A stretch of 64,000 bases of DNA from Saccharopolyspora kobensis (GTDB lineage: Bacteria; Actinomycetota; Actinomycetes; Mycobacteriales; Pseudonocardiaceae): assembly GCF_900108315.1 (NCBI RefSeq), contig NZ_FNVB01000002.1, forward strand, positions 1,669,879-1,733,878, given 5' to 3'. Positions 33,386 through 43,323 of this stretch are shown here, piece by piece; the stretch's first letter is position 1, and each line of letters opens with the position of its first letter. The position numbers and the translations under genes are program-made. The notes under the pieces were generated by a model. It worked only from the letters and a program-made list of their open reading frames with translations, did no database searches and was not told the DNA's origin.

Positions 33386-34798
33386 GTGGAGCTCGTCGAG
33401 GAGACGCCCTTCCGGTTCCGGATCGAGCCGCACGGTGCGATGCGGGTGCCCGGGGTGGTGTTCGCGTCGCGTCGGCTGCTGCCGCCGAAGGACGACGGCT
33501 CGCTGACCCAGGTGGCGAACGTCGCCGCGCTGCCGGGCATCGTCCGCGCCTCCTACGCGATGCCCGACATGCACTGGGGTTACGGCTTCCCCATCGGCGG
33601 GGTCGCCGCCACCGATGTCCGGGCCGGAGGAGTCGTTTCGCCGGGAGGGGTCGGGTTCGACATCTCGTGCGGTGTGCGGTTGCTGGCCGCCGATCTCGAT
33701 CGCTCGGAGTTCGGCCGCGTGGCCGAGAAGGTGCTCGACGGCCTCAGCCGGGCGACCCCGCGCGGAGCCGGTCGGGGCGCCGTGTGGCAACTGTCCCGCG
33801 ACGGGCTCGAACGTCTGCTCGCGGAGGGATCCCGCTACGCGGTCGAGCGGGGTTGGGGTGTGCAGCGCGATCTGGAGCGCTGCGAGGACGGCGGGGCGGT
33901 CGACGACGCCGCGCCCGGCCGGGTCAGCGCCCGCGCGCTGGACCGCGGGCTCGGCCAGGTCGGCAGCCTCGGCTCGGGCAATCACTTCCTGGAGGTCCAG
34001 GCCGTCGACGAGGTCTACGACGAGGGCTTGGCCGGGGCCTTCGGGCTGCGCCCCGGGCAGGTGTGCGTGATGATCCACTGCGGGTCGCGGGGGCTGGGCC
34101 ACCAGATCTGCACCGACCACGTGCGGCGGATGGACGAGAGCATGGCCGATCGCGGCCTGTCGGTGCCCGACCGGCAGCTGGCGTGCGCTCCCGTCGACTC
34201 CGCGGAGGGCCGCGCCTACCTGGGTGCGATGGCCGCTGCGGCGAACTACGCCCGCGCGAACCGGCACGTCCTCGGCGTCGCGGCCGGTGAGGTCCTGCGG
34301 GAGGTGACCGGCCGCGGGCTGGACCTGGTCTACGACATCTCGCACAACCTCGCCAAGATCGAGTCGCACGAGGTGGAGGGGCACCGCCGCACGCTCTGCG
34401 TGCACCGCAAGGGCGCCACCCGCGCGCTGCCGCCCGGCCATCCCGAGCTGCCGCCGGATCTGCGGGAAGCCGGGCAACCGGTGCTCATCCCGGGTTCGAT
34501 GGGCACCGCGTCGCACGTGCTGGCCGGGATCGCCGGCGGAGACGCGTTCCACTCGACCTGCCACGGAGCCGGGCGCACCCAGAGCCGCCACCAGGCCGTT
34601 CGCACCACCGACGCGCGGCGGCTGCGGCGGGAGCTGGAGCACAGCGGCATCGTGGTGCGCGGGAGCTCCGCACGCGGCCTGGCCGAGGAAGCGCCGACGG
34701 CGTACAAGGACGTCGACGCGGTGGTGGCCGTCGCCGAGGGCGCCGGGCTGTGCCGCAGGGTGGCCAGGCTCGTGCCGTTGGGCGTGGTGAAGGGGTGA
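33386..34798 (+). CDS. rtcB: RtcB RNA-splicing ligase
   Basis: A 470-residue GTP/Mn2+-dependent ligase that joins RNA 2',3'-cyclic-phosphate or 3'-phosphate ends to 5'-OH. Active-site elements are visible: Cys95 in FDISCGVR, His200 in [10 protein letters not shown], His231 in [12 protein letters not shown], His320 in [10 protein letters not shown], and the guanylated His340 in [10 protein letters not shown]. Full length. GTG start. The archease gene overlaps its stop, so the pair is translationally coupled. In bacteria the role is RNA repair (tRNA or rRNA damage) rather than splicing. No RtcA cyclase or RtcR regulator is adjacent. Confidence 0.95.
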   Translation: MELVEETPFRFRIEPHGAMRVPGVVFASRRLLPPKDDGSLTQVANVAALPGIVRASYAMPDMHWGYGFPIGGVAATDVRAGGVVSPGGVGFDISCGVRLLAADLDRSEFGRVAEKVLDGLSRATPRGAGRGAVWQLSRDGLERLLAEGSRYAVERGWGVQRDLERCEDGGAVDDAAPGRVSARALDRGLGQVGSLGSGNHFLEVQAVDEVYDEGLAGAFGLRPGQVCVMIHCGSRGLGHQICTDHVRRMDESMADRGLSVPDRQLACAPVDSAEGRAYLGAMAAAANYARANRHVLGVAAGEVLREVTGRGLDLVYDISHNLAKIESHEVEGHRRTLCVHRKGATRALPPGHPELPPDLREAGQPVLIPGSMGTASHVLAGIAGGDAFHSTCHGAGRTQSRHQAVRTTDARRLRRELEHSGIVVRGSSARGLAEEAPTAYKDVDAVVAVAEGAGLCRRVARLVPLGVVKG

Positions 34799-35205
34799 GC
34801 GGTGGTTTCCGCTTTCTGCCGCACACGGCCGACATCCGGTTCGAGGCGTGGGGCACCACTCGCGAGGAATGTTTCGCCCAGGCCGCCTGCGCGCTGATCG
34901 ACGCCTTCGCCGAGGTCCCCGCGGCGGCCTCCGCCCGGACCACGTCCGCGGAGCTCGACGGCGGCGACGAGCAGCTGCTGCTCGCCGTGCTGGACGAGAT
35001 CATCTACCGGCTCGACGCCGCGGGCACCGTGCCCCGCTCCGTCGACGTGCTGCCCACGCCCACCGGCCTGGCGCTCGAACTGTCCGAAGTGGACGCCGAT
35101 CGCGTGCGCTTCACCGGAGCCGCACCGAAGGCGATCTCCTTGCACGGGTTCTCGCTCACCCACGACGAAGACGGCTGGCGCTGCACCGTCACGGTGGACG
35201 TGTGA
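34795..35205 (+). CDS. archease
   Basis: A 136-residue cofactor that speeds RtcB guanylylation and multiple turnover. The N-terminal hallmark [16 protein letters not shown] contains the conserved metal-binding Asp, and the C-terminal metal-site region is [17 protein letters not shown]. The GTG start shares bases with the RtcB stop (GTGA), so the two are co-translated. Full length for the family. Convergent with the metallo-beta-lactamase-fold gene, 3 bases between stops. Confidence 0.92.
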   Translation: MSGGFRFLPHTADIRFEAWGTTREECFAQAACALIDAFAEVPAAASARTTSAELDGGDEQLLLAVLDEIIYRLDAAGTVPRSVDVLPTPTGLALELSEVDADRVRFTGAAPKAISLHGFSLTHDEDGWRCTVTVDV

Positions 35206-35208
35206 TCC

Positions 35209-36009
35209 CTACGCCTCGGTGACGAAGCGGAGGTAGCGGGCGGCGGAGCGCTGGACGATGCGGTCCGCGCCCGCCGGGATCACCGCATCCCACCAAGCGC
35301 CGTAGAGCGCTTCGAAGCGGTAGGGCTCCAGCAGCTGCGCGGCCCGGCGCACCACGCTGGGCCGCTCCGGGATGAGGTTCGGGTAGCTGTACATGAAGGC
35401 CACGTGCGTGCGATCCGGGATGACCTGCACGATGTCGCCGCTGAACAGCGAGCCCGCACCGCGGTCCCAGTGCAGCACGGTGCCGCCCGCGAAGTGCACG
35501 CCGAGGTTGATCAGCGTCAGGCCGGGCGCCAGCTGCCGGGTGGTGCCCTCCCACAGCCGGATCGCCGGGTCCGGCCTGCCGATCCACTGCTCATCACCGG
35601 CGTGCAGGTGCACCGGGGCGTCGAAGGCGTGCGCCCACTCGACCACCGTGGTGTAGTAGTGCGGGTGGCTGATCGCGATCCCGGCCAGCCCGCCGAGCTC
35701 GTTGACCGCCTTGACGATCTCATCGTCCAAGTAGGACACGCAGTCCCACAGGAAGTTCCCGGCCCCGGTGCGCAGCAGCAGCGCGCGCTGGCCGATGGCG
35801 AACCTCGGTTCGCAGCCGATGCCCAGCACCTCGCCCTGCTCGCGGATCAGCGCGGTGTGCTCGCCGGAGCGGATCGCGTCCAGGTCGGTCCACTGCTGGC
35901 CACCGGCGGGAACGTACTGGCGCTCGTCCTCGCAGATCGGGCAGTCGGGACGCGGGTGGGAGTACTGCATCCCGCAGGTCGCGCAGATCGGCAGCGGAGT
36001 GGCTGGCAT
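35209..36009 (-). CDS. metallo-beta-lactamase-fold protein with N-terminal zinc ribbon
   Basis: A 266-residue protein. The N-terminus ICATCGMQYSHPRPDCPICEDE forms a CxxC...CxxC zinc ribbon (about 7-28). The MBL-fold domain follows, but the classical HxHxDH is altered to SHPHYYTTVVEW, lacking the Asp and last His, while HLHAGDEQW and LFSGDIVQ keep other ligand positions. The metal site is therefore reduced or altered. Start at 36009 with GAGAGGAG. Monocistronic. Hydrolase function uncertain; could be a glyoxalase II-like or sensor protein. Confidence 0.85.
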   Translation of the reverse strand: MPATPLPICATCGMQYSHPRPDCPICEDERQYVPAGGQQWTDLDAIRSGEHTALIREQGEVLGIGCEPRFAIGQRALLLRTGAGNFLWDCVSYLDDEIVKAVNELGGLAGIAISHPHYYTTVVEWAHAFDAPVHLHAGDEQWIGRPDPAIRLWEGTTRQLAPGLTLINLGVHFAGGTVLHWDRGAGSLFSGDIVQVIPDRTHVAFMYSYPNLIPERPSVVRRAAQLLEPYRFEALYGAWWDAVIPAGADRIVQRSAARYLRFVTEA

Positions 36010-36123
36010 GGCGGTCGCTCCTCTCGTGCGCACGTCGTCGCAGGCCGCCAGCGTAACGCGGGCCTCCCGCTCGGGGCGGAGCTCGCGGTGCACGCCGCAG
36101 CGCGCACCGCGAGCTCCGACCGC

Positions 36124-37719
<1,596 letters not shown>

Positions 37720-37862
37720 GTTTCCTCCGAGGACGGATTCCCCGCGGCACGGCAGAGCGCAGCCCTGGGCAGGCGGTGGAATCCGGAAAAGAAGTGCGTT
37801 CAACGACCGACGGACTCAGATGCGGACCGGCTCATGGCCGTCCGGCACCGAGGTCGGCGCCC

Positions 37863-37886
37863 TCAGAGGAAGTAGTGGTACTGCAC
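37863..37886 (-). CDS. 7-residue leader peptide MQYHYFL before the ABC-F gene
   Basis: The frame GTG-CAG-TAC-CAC-TAC-TTC-CTC-TGA encodes MQYHYFL. It begins 7 bases after a TAGCGT -10 element, so the transcript is probably leaderless. It lies 144 bases before the ABC-F start. Aromatic-rich short leaders that stall drug-bound ribosomes commonly induce ABC-F and Erm genes. Following RNA contains inverted repeats (GGCGCCGA and TCGGTGCC; CGGACGGC and GCCGGTCCG) that could form the attenuator. Confidence 0.6.
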   Translation of the reverse strand: MQYHYFL

Positions 37887-37893
37887 GTCAACG

Positions 37894-37931
37894 ACGCTAC
37901 CAGACCGCTGTTCGGCACCGCACGTGATTTA
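37894..37931 (-). promoter_or_regulatory. WhiB7-like promoter of the ABC-F transcript
   Basis: On the minus strand: AT-rich TAAAT (37927-37931), 3 bases, weak -35 GTGCGG (37918-37923), 18-base spacer, -10 TAGCGT (37894-37899). An AT block 3 bp upstream of a poor -35 is the described WhiB7 arrangement. Tentative. Confidence 0.45.
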
Positions 37932-37970
37932 CACCCCGATGCCCCTCGCCGGTGCGATCTGCCGGCCGGC

Positions 37971-38759
37971 TCACGGTGCGCCGAGGGCATCCAGGCTCTC
38001 CGGCAGCACCTGCCCGCCGTCGACCACGATCGTCTGCCCGGTGATGTACCCGGCTTCGCGGCTGGCCAGGAACAGCGCCGCGTAACCGATGTCGGCGACC
38101 GAGCCGAGCCGGCCCAGCGGCACCGACGCACTCATCCGGCGCAGGTAGTCCTCCCCCAGGTCGTCCAGCCCTTCAGTGCGGATGTTGCCGGGCAGGACGG
38201 CGTTGATGGTGATGCCCTTGGCCGCGAGCTCGACGGCGGCGCTGCGGATGAAGCCCAGCTGGGCCGCTTTGCTCGCGCCGTAGTGGCTCCAGCCGGCGAA
38301 GCCGGTGACCGGCCCGGTGATCGACGAGGTGACCACGATCCGGCCCAGGTCGGATTCGGCCAGGGCGTCGAGGCACGCCTGCACCGCGTAGACCGTGCCG
38401 TTGAAGTTGGTCGCCATCACCCGCTGCAGGCTCTCCGGGGACATCTCCGGCAGCGGATCCGCCGGGAACACACCGGCGTTGGCGCACAGCACGTCGATCC
38501 CGCCGAAGCGGCGGACGGCCTCCTCCGCCGCGGCGCGGCAGTCGGCGGGTTCTGTCGTGTCGGCGGCCAGCCAGGCGACCTGAGCACCGTCCGGCGCCCG
38601 GCCCGTAAGCTCGTCGGCAGTGCGCGCCAGCGCGTCCTCGCCCCGGCCGGTGATCAGCACGTCGCAGCCCGCCTCGGCGAAGACCGCGGCGATGCCCTTG
38701 CCGATCCCCCGGCTCGCGCCGGTGACCAGAACCCGGCTCCCTGCAAGCGACTTCAGCAC
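37971..38759 (-). CDS. short-chain dehydrogenase/reductase (FabG-like)
   Basis: A 262-residue classical SDR. The cofactor motif [11 protein letters not shown] (TGxxxGxG) is near 13-23, NAG occurs in CANAGVF, the catalytic Ser lies in VVTSSITG, and Tyr/Lys appear as YGASKAAQ. The C-terminal PGNIRTEG and [11 protein letters not shown] are as in 3-oxoacyl-ACP reductase-like enzymes. The GTG at 38759 ([14 protein letters not shown]) has AGAGGA upstream; a GTG nine codons earlier is possible. It lies upstream of the ABC-F leader region on the same strand but is probably a separate unit. Substrate unknown. Confidence 0.9.
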   Translation of the reverse strand: MLKSLAGSRVLVTGASRGIGKGIAAVFAEAGCDVLITGRGEDALARTADELTGRAPDGAQVAWLAADTTEPADCRAAAEEAVRRFGGIDVLCANAGVFPADPLPEMSPESLQRVMATNFNGTVYAVQACLDALAESDLGRIVVTSSITGPVTGFAGWSHYGASKAAQLGFIRSAAVELAAKGITINAVLPGNIRTEGLDDLGEDYLRRMSASVPLGRLGSVADIGYAALFLASREAGYITGQTIVVDGGQVLPESLDALGAP

Positions 38760-38980
38760 GGTGAGGTCCTCTCCTCCAGCTGTCACGCCGGTGCGGGCGG
38801 CTGCTCTCCGAGCACATCAGCACGGGAACCGCGAGCCGGTCCGAGGTACGAGCGACAAGATCATATCCCGGAGAGCGGACCGCGCAACGTCGACGGCGAA
38901 CGCGGCCACGTGCCCGACGGCCGGTAGAACTCGTTGCGCGGCAACGACGTCGCGCTCGACAGCGCCGATCCGGCTGCCTG

Positions 38981-40414
38981 TCAAGCCGATTCCGCCGCGG
39001 CCCGCTCGGCGGTGCGCGTCCGGCGTTGCCGGAGCGAGGCGACGACCACCGAACCGAGGATCGACAGCACTGCGGAGACGATCGCCGCCCAGGCCATGCC
39101 GGTGGCGAAGTCCTCGGCCGGACCGCCACCGCTGGGCGCCATCGCCAGCACAGCGGCGATCAGCGCGATCCCCACCGACGAACCGAGGTAGCGGGCGGTG
39201 TTGTTGGCTCCCGATCCCATCGCCACCTGGTTCGGCGGCACGCTCTGCACCGCCAGCCCGGCCAGGGCGGCGTTGGCGATGCCGCTGCCCGCACCGGCCA
39301 GCACGAGCCCGGGCACCAGCTGCCACCACACCGACTGCACACCGATGCCGATCAGGGCCAGCTGGCCGATCCCGCACAGCGCCAGTCCGGCCGCGATCTG
39401 GTCGCGGGCCTCGATGCGGCCGATCAGCCTGCGCGCCTGCGGCGCCGCCACGAAGGACACGCCCGACCACGCTCCGAGCAGCACCGCGCTGGCCAACGGG
39501 CTGAGGCCGAGCACCTGCTGCGCCGCGATGGGGACGTATGTCATGAACCCGATCACCGCCGCGCCGGTCACCAGCGCGCCGACCGTCGCGGCCAGGAACG
39601 CCCGGCGCTTCAGCAGCCCCAGGTCGAGCATCGGTTCGGCGGCCTTGCGCTCGGCCCGCGCGAACGCCACCAGCAGCACCAGCGCCGCGGCCAGGAAGGC
39701 CAGGACGTGCGGGCGGGTCCAGCCGCCGCGCCCCTCGGTCAGCGCTGCGACCAGGAAGGAGAGCGCACCGCTGAACGTCACCACACCGGCCAGGTCGAGC
39801 TTGCGCGGCCGCTCGCCGCGGGACTCCGCCAGCGTCATCGCCGCCCACACCGCGACGAGCGAGGAGAGCGCGGCGATGATCCAGTAGGCCAGCGGCCAGC
39901 CCGCCACCTTGATCAGCAGCGCGGAGAACACCGGGCCGATGGTGATGCCACCACCCACCATCGCGCCCCACAGACCGGTGGCCCGCGCCCGCTCGGGCCC
40001 GGGCGGGAAGACGTGCCCCAGGAGCCCGAGCCCGGTGGCCAGCAGAGCGGCGCCGGCTCCGCCCTGGAGAACACGAGCCAGCACGAACACCAGCGCGGTC
40101 GGTGCCATCGCGCACATCGCGCTGACCACGCCGAGAAGTGCGCCGCCGAGCACGAAGATCCGCTTGCGGCCGAAGGCGTCGGCGAGACTGCCCGTGACGA
40201 GCAGGAAGGCAGCCAGACCGACGCTGATGCTGCTCAGCATCCAGGTCTGCTCCGAAGCACCGGCAGCCAGCTCCGCGCCGATGATCTGCACGGTGGAGAC
40301 CGGAGCGGTGAAGTTGACGAGCACGAGCAGCGTCGCCGCGCACGAAATCGCAAGCGCCGCACGGGCGCTCGGGCAACGATCGACAGCGGGTCCGGTCACC
40401 ACTGCTTCTCCCAT
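38981..40414 (-). CDS. MFS drug:H+ antiporter (DHA2/EmrB-QacA type)
   Basis: A 477-residue transporter with about 14 membrane helices. Motif A appears as GSLADAFGRKRIFVLGG, and the DHA2 motif C-like GLWGAMVGGGITIGPVFSALL is present. Likely exports a hydrophobic drug or metabolite. The start at 40414 is preferred because the upstream GTG at 40444 overlaps the predicted -10 element. It is divergent from an HxlR regulator across a nested dyad, which suggests regulation by that protein. A small hairpin, CGTTGC/GCAACG at 38932-38946, lies beyond the stop. Confidence 0.9.
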   Translation of the reverse strand: MGEAVVTGPAVDRCPSARAALAISCAATLLVLVNFTAPVSTVQIIGAELAAGASEQTWMLSSISVGLAAFLLVTGSLADAFGRKRIFVLGGALLGVVSAMCAMAPTALVFVLARVLQGGAGAALLATGLGLLGHVFPPGPERARATGLWGAMVGGGITIGPVFSALLIKVAGWPLAYWIIAALSSLVAVWAAMTLAESRGERPRKLDLAGVVTFSGALSFLVAALTEGRGGWTRPHVLAFLAAALVLLVAFARAERKAAEPMLDLGLLKRRAFLAATVGALVTGAAVIGFMTYVPIAAQQVLGLSPLASAVLLGAWSGVSFVAAPQARRLIGRIEARDQIAAGLALCGIGQLALIGIGVQSVWWQLVPGLVLAGAGSGIANAALAGLAVQSVPPNQVAMGSGANNTARYLGSSVGIALIAAVLAMAPSGGGPAEDFATGMAWAAIVSAVLSILGSVVVASLRQRRTRTAERAAAESA

Positions 40415-40442
40415 GACTCGGCGGATGAGACGGTGCGCGCTC

Positions 40443-40506
40443 ACCCTAGCAGCGAAGGTTCAATGAATGAACTGATGAGTTCGATCACTGAACCGAATGG
40501 TAGGGT
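40443..40506. promoter_or_regulatory. divergent promoters with nested operator dyad (HxlR)
   Basis: TAGGGT -10-like hexamers face outward at 40443-40448 (minus) and 40501-40506 (plus). Between them GGTTCA (40457-40462) mirrors TGAACC (40489-40494), and GAACT (40469-40473) mirrors AGTTC (40478-40482). Both pairs share the same centre at 40475.5. The position between the two -10 elements suits simultaneous repression of both genes. Confidence 0.7.
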
Positions 40507-40512
40507 GAGCTC

Positions 40513-41058
40513 GTGGGATTGGGACGCGACTACACCGGCCAGGACTGCTCGCTGGCTCGCGCGCTGGAAGTCGTCGGCGAGCGCTGGACGCTCCTGGTGC
40601 TCCGGGACTGCTTCTACGGCGTGCGGCACTTCCGCGACTTCCAGGCGCACCTGGACATCCCGCGCGCCGTGCTGACCGCCCGGCTGAAGACGCTGGTCTC
40701 CGAAGGCCTGCTCGAACGGCATCCGCACGGCACCGAGGTCCACTACTTGCTCACCGAGCGGGGCATCGAGCTGTGGCCGGCCGTCTACACGCTGGCGCAG
40801 TGGGGCGAGCGCTGGCTCTCCCCCGGCGGCGCCCGGCGGATCTTCAGCCACGCCACCTGCGACACCGACCTCACCACCACCGGATCGTGCCCGGCGTGCG
40901 GCACCACGCCCGCCCCCGCCGACATCGCCATCCGGCAGGGCCCCGGAGCGGACCCGACGCTGCGCGAGGACCCGGTCAGCGAAGCGCTTCGCCGCGGCCC
41001 GCACCGGCTGCTGACCGCTCTGTCCCCGGAACCCGCCTACGGCGAACCGGACAGCTGA
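40513..41058 (+). CDS. HxlR-family transcriptional regulator
   Basis: A 181-residue protein. The HxlR winged helix covers about residues 8-100, with the conserved CSLARALEVVGERWTLLVL and LKTLVSEGLLERHPH. The N-terminal Cys12 sits where redox- or electrophile-sensing HxlR proteins (YodB, HypR) have their sensor Cys. The C-terminal extension (about 110-160) contains Cys117 and CPACG, a possible zinc or redox site. The GTG lies 6 bases after the -10, so probably a leaderless transcript. Divergent from the MFS pump; a drug- or quinone-responsive repressor is likely. Confidence 0.88.
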   Translation: MGLGRDYTGQDCSLARALEVVGERWTLLVLRDCFYGVRHFRDFQAHLDIPRAVLTARLKTLVSEGLLERHPHGTEVHYLLTERGIELWPAVYTLAQWGERWLSPGGARRIFSHATCDTDLTTTGSCPACGTTPAPADIAIRQGPGADPTLREDPVSEALRRGPHRLLTALSPEPAYGEPDS

Positions 41059-41159
41059 CCGCGGATCACGCACTTTCGTCGGCCCCGCCCCTAGCATGGT
41101 CGGGACAAGCACAGTCCACTCACTCCGGCCGGGCGCCGGGGTCGACCCGGGAAGCGCTC

Positions 41160-41378
41160 ATGTGCCGCAGCATCAAGACCCTCCGCCCGCCTTACGCCGA
41201 CGAGGTCACCGAGGGTGACGTCCGCGCGGCGGCGTTGCAGTACGTCCGCAAGATCTCCGGGTTCCGGCAGCCCGCCGCGCACAACGCAGCGGCGTTCGAG
41301 CAGGCCGTCGACGAGATCGAGCAGGCCACCGCGAAGCTGCTGGCCTCGCTGCAGGTCCGCGGGCAGACCCGAGCATGA
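41160..41378 (+). CDS. DUF2277 family protein
   Basis: A 72-residue small soluble protein with the family hallmark MCRSIKTLRPPYADEVTEGD, then RAAALQYVRKISGFRQPAAH. Conserved Cys2 at the N-terminus. The function of the family is unknown. Its stop overlaps the start of the thioesterase gene by ATGA, so the two are co-translated and may work together. Confidence 0.85.
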   Translation: MCRSIKTLRPPYADEVTEGDVRAAALQYVRKISGFRQPAAHNAAAFEQAVDEIEQATAKLLASLQVRGQTRA

Positions 41379-41776
41379 CGGACACCGCATTCACGCACCG
41401 GATCCGCGTCCGGTACAGCGAGTGCGACCAGCAGGGCGTGGTCTTCAACGGCCACTACCTGTTCTTCTACGACGTCGCGGTCGTCGAGCTGTTCCGGGCC
41501 CGGATCGGGTCGTGGCAGCAGGTGCTGGAGCGCGGCGTCGACCTCGTCGTCGCCGAGACCCGGTTGCGCTACCGGGCACCGGCGCGGTTCGACGACGAGA
41601 TCGACATCTCGCTGCCGGTCACGCACCTGGGCACCACCAGCCTGGTCATCTCCCCGCAGTTCCACCGCGACGGCCGGCTGCTGGCCGACGGCGAAGTGCG
41701 CCACGTGTTCGTCGACCCCGCCACCGGCCAGAAGACTCCGATTCCCGAGGACCTCCGCAGCGCCCTTTCGACCTGA
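41375..41776 (+). CDS. 4HBT/YbgC-type acyl-CoA thioesterase
   Basis: A 133-residue hot-dog fold protein. The N-terminal VRYSECDQQGVVFNGHYLFFY contains the YbgC/4HBT catalytic region; the Asp is followed by QQGVVFNGHY, as in this subfamily. The length is normal. It hydrolyses acyl- or aroyl-CoA thioesters; chain length cannot be told. Translationally coupled to DUF2277 upstream. Confidence 0.9.
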   Translation: MTDTAFTHRIRVRYSECDQQGVVFNGHYLFFYDVAVVELFRARIGSWQQVLERGVDLVVAETRLRYRAPARFDDEIDISLPVTHLGTTSLVISPQFHRDGRLLADGEVRHVFVDPATGQKTPIPEDLRSALST

Positions 41777-41800
41777 TCCGGCCGAGCCCGCACCTCACTG

Positions 41801-41842
41801 CTTGACATCGTTCGTCAAGTACTTGCTATTCTGCGTCAAGTA
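41801..41842 (+). promoter_or_regulatory. promoter embedded in two overlapping dyads
   Basis: CTTGAC (41801-41806) mirrors GTCAAG (41814-41819), and TACTTG (41820-41825) mirrors CAAGTA (41837-41842). A perfect -35 TTGACA (41802-41807) lies in the first dyad and a -10-like TATTCT (41827-41832) in the second; the spacer is a long 19. Occupation of either dyad would block the promoter, consistent with autoregulation by the HTH gene that follows. Confidence 0.65.
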
Positions 41843-41858
41843 GACGAGAGGTGCTGCG

Positions 41859-42326
41859 ATGCTGGACGAGCAACGAGAACTGGCCGGTGAACTGCGTCGC
41901 CTCGTGGCCGCCCGGCTGCTGGACCCGCTGAGCATCCTGCTCGAATCCGACACCGCGACCGCCGCGCTGCGACAGCAGGTCGAGCAGCAGTCCGAGAAGT
42001 GGGCCGCGACGATGCTCGGCTCCGATCAGCAGGCCGCGGTGCACGCCTGCTCGCGAACGCTGGCCGCGCTCTTCCCCGGCGATGGCCCGTTCGATCCGCC
42101 GGACACCTGGTGGCGCACACCGCTCGGGCGGGTCGTCGCGCGCCGTGTCGGCCATCCCGGCACCGATCACGTCTCCTTCTCCACCGCGGGGGCGATCCTG
42201 GGCATCACCCGGCAGGGCGTGCACGACCTGGTCGGCCGCGGCAAGCTCGAGCGCCACCCGGACGGCGGCGTGCGCACCGCGTCGATCCGCGCGCGGCTCG
42301 ACCACATCTCCGGGGGCACCGCATGA
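41859..42326 (+). CDS. HTH protein of unrecognised family, probable autoregulator
   Basis: A 155-residue protein. Residues 1-100 are helical and rich in Leu, Ala and Gln, with no domain I recognise. Residues about 108-150 form a MerR/excisionase-like DNA-binding unit: FSTAGAILGITRQGVHDLVG, GRGKLERHPDGGV and TASIRARLDHI. GAGAGG precedes the ATG. It overlaps the hydrolase start by ATGA. The promoter upstream is embedded in two dyads, so the gene pair looks like a self-repressed cassette. An antitoxin-like role is possible, but the partner is a hydrolase, not a known toxin. Confidence 0.7.
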   Translation: MLDEQRELAGELRRLVAARLLDPLSILLESDTATAALRQQVEQQSEKWAATMLGSDQQAAVHACSRTLAALFPGDGPFDPPDTWWRTPLGRVVARRVGHPGTDHVSFSTAGAILGITRQGVHDLVGRGKLERHPDGGVRTASIRARLDHISGGTA

Positions 42327-43234
42327 ACGACGTCCTGATCGATTCCCCGGGAACCCGGATCGCCGCCCGCGACCACGGCGGGAACGGGCCCGCCGTCGTG
42401 CTCCTGCACGGCGCGGGCGGAAACCTGTTGGCCTGGCAGCACTTCGCCCCGCTGCTCACCGCCGGGCACCGGGTGGTCTCGCTGGACCTGCGCGGCCACG
42501 GGCGCTCGGGCGACGGGCCGTGGAGGTGGGACGACGTGCTCGACGACCTCGACACCGTGGTCGAGCACTTCGAACTGCCCCGCCCGGCCGTCGTCGGGCA
42601 TTCGCTGGGCGGCATGATCGCCGCGCTGTGGGCGCTCCGGCACCCCGACTGCCCGGCCGCCATCAGCCTCGACGGCCACCGCGCGGCCCTCACCCACCCG
42701 GAGAACTACGCCGGAATGCCCGGCGAACAGCTGCACGCGCAGCTGGAACGCCTGCGCGCGCTCTTCGACGCGCAGGCCTCGGCTGCGGGGCAGCCGATGA
42801 GCGCCGAGCAGGCCGCCGCGGTGCTGGAGCAGCAGCGGGCCTTCGCGACGCAGGCCGGGATCGACGTCGAGCACTGGATCGAGCAGATCCGGCGCGGCTG
42901 GCAGGTCAGCGACGACCGGACGCTGGTGCGCCCCGGACCGGAACTGCTCGAAACGCTGCGCAACAGCCCTGAGTTCATCGACGCGCTCCCGGTCTTCGCC
43001 GAGGTCACCAGCCCCTTCCTGCTCGTGCGCGCCACGCGGGTGGCCGGATTCCCACCGGAGTTCACCGACCTGATGCAGGCGCTGCAGGAAGGTCTTCGAC
43101 GCGACCTCGCCCGGCTCACCACCGAGCGGCCCGGTTTCGAGGTCCAGGAGGTCGACGCCAGCCACGGCATGGTCTTCGAAATCCCCGACGAGATCGCCGA
43201 GATCGTGCTGGCGTTCCTGCGCGACCACCGCTGA
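42323..43234 (+). CDS. alpha/beta hydrolase (first of two)
   Basis: A 303-residue alpha/beta-hydrolase. The oxyanion region is LLHGAGGN, the nucleophile elbow GHSLGGM (Ser about 95), DLRGHGRSG is conserved, and the catalytic His lies in VDASHGMVFE near the end. A lid of about 90 residues lies between the core halves. Translationally coupled to the HTH gene. Esterase, lactonase or haloperoxidase-like activity are all possible. Confidence 0.88.
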   Translation: MNDVLIDSPGTRIAARDHGGNGPAVVLLHGAGGNLLAWQHFAPLLTAGHRVVSLDLRGHGRSGDGPWRWDDVLDDLDTVVEHFELPRPAVVGHSLGGMIAALWALRHPDCPAAISLDGHRAALTHPENYAGMPGEQLHAQLERLRALFDAQASAAGQPMSAEQAAAVLEQQRAFATQAGIDVEHWIEQIRRGWQVSDDRTLVRPGPELLETLRNSPEFIDALPVFAEVTSPFLLVRATRVAGFPPEFTDLMQALQEGLRRDLARLTTERPGFEVQEVDASHGMVFEIPDEIAEIVLAFLRDHR

Positions 43235-43323
43235 TCCCGCCCGACGGCGGCACTGCGGCCTGGACGCGGTGCCGCCCCGGCAGCAGAATCGATCACACCG
43301 ACCGAGTGGGGAGTTGATCGAGC

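Noticed and set aside
37807-37842. An 11-codon frame (ATG AGC CGG TCC ...) on the minus strand between the MQYHYFL leader and the ABC-F gene
   Set aside because: No ribosome site, and it lies in the region that forms the attenuator stems.
40414-40444. GTG 40444 as the start of the MFS pump
   Set aside because: It overlaps the outward -10 element TAGGGT, so it would not be in the transcript; ATG 40414 is downstream of the predicted start of transcription.
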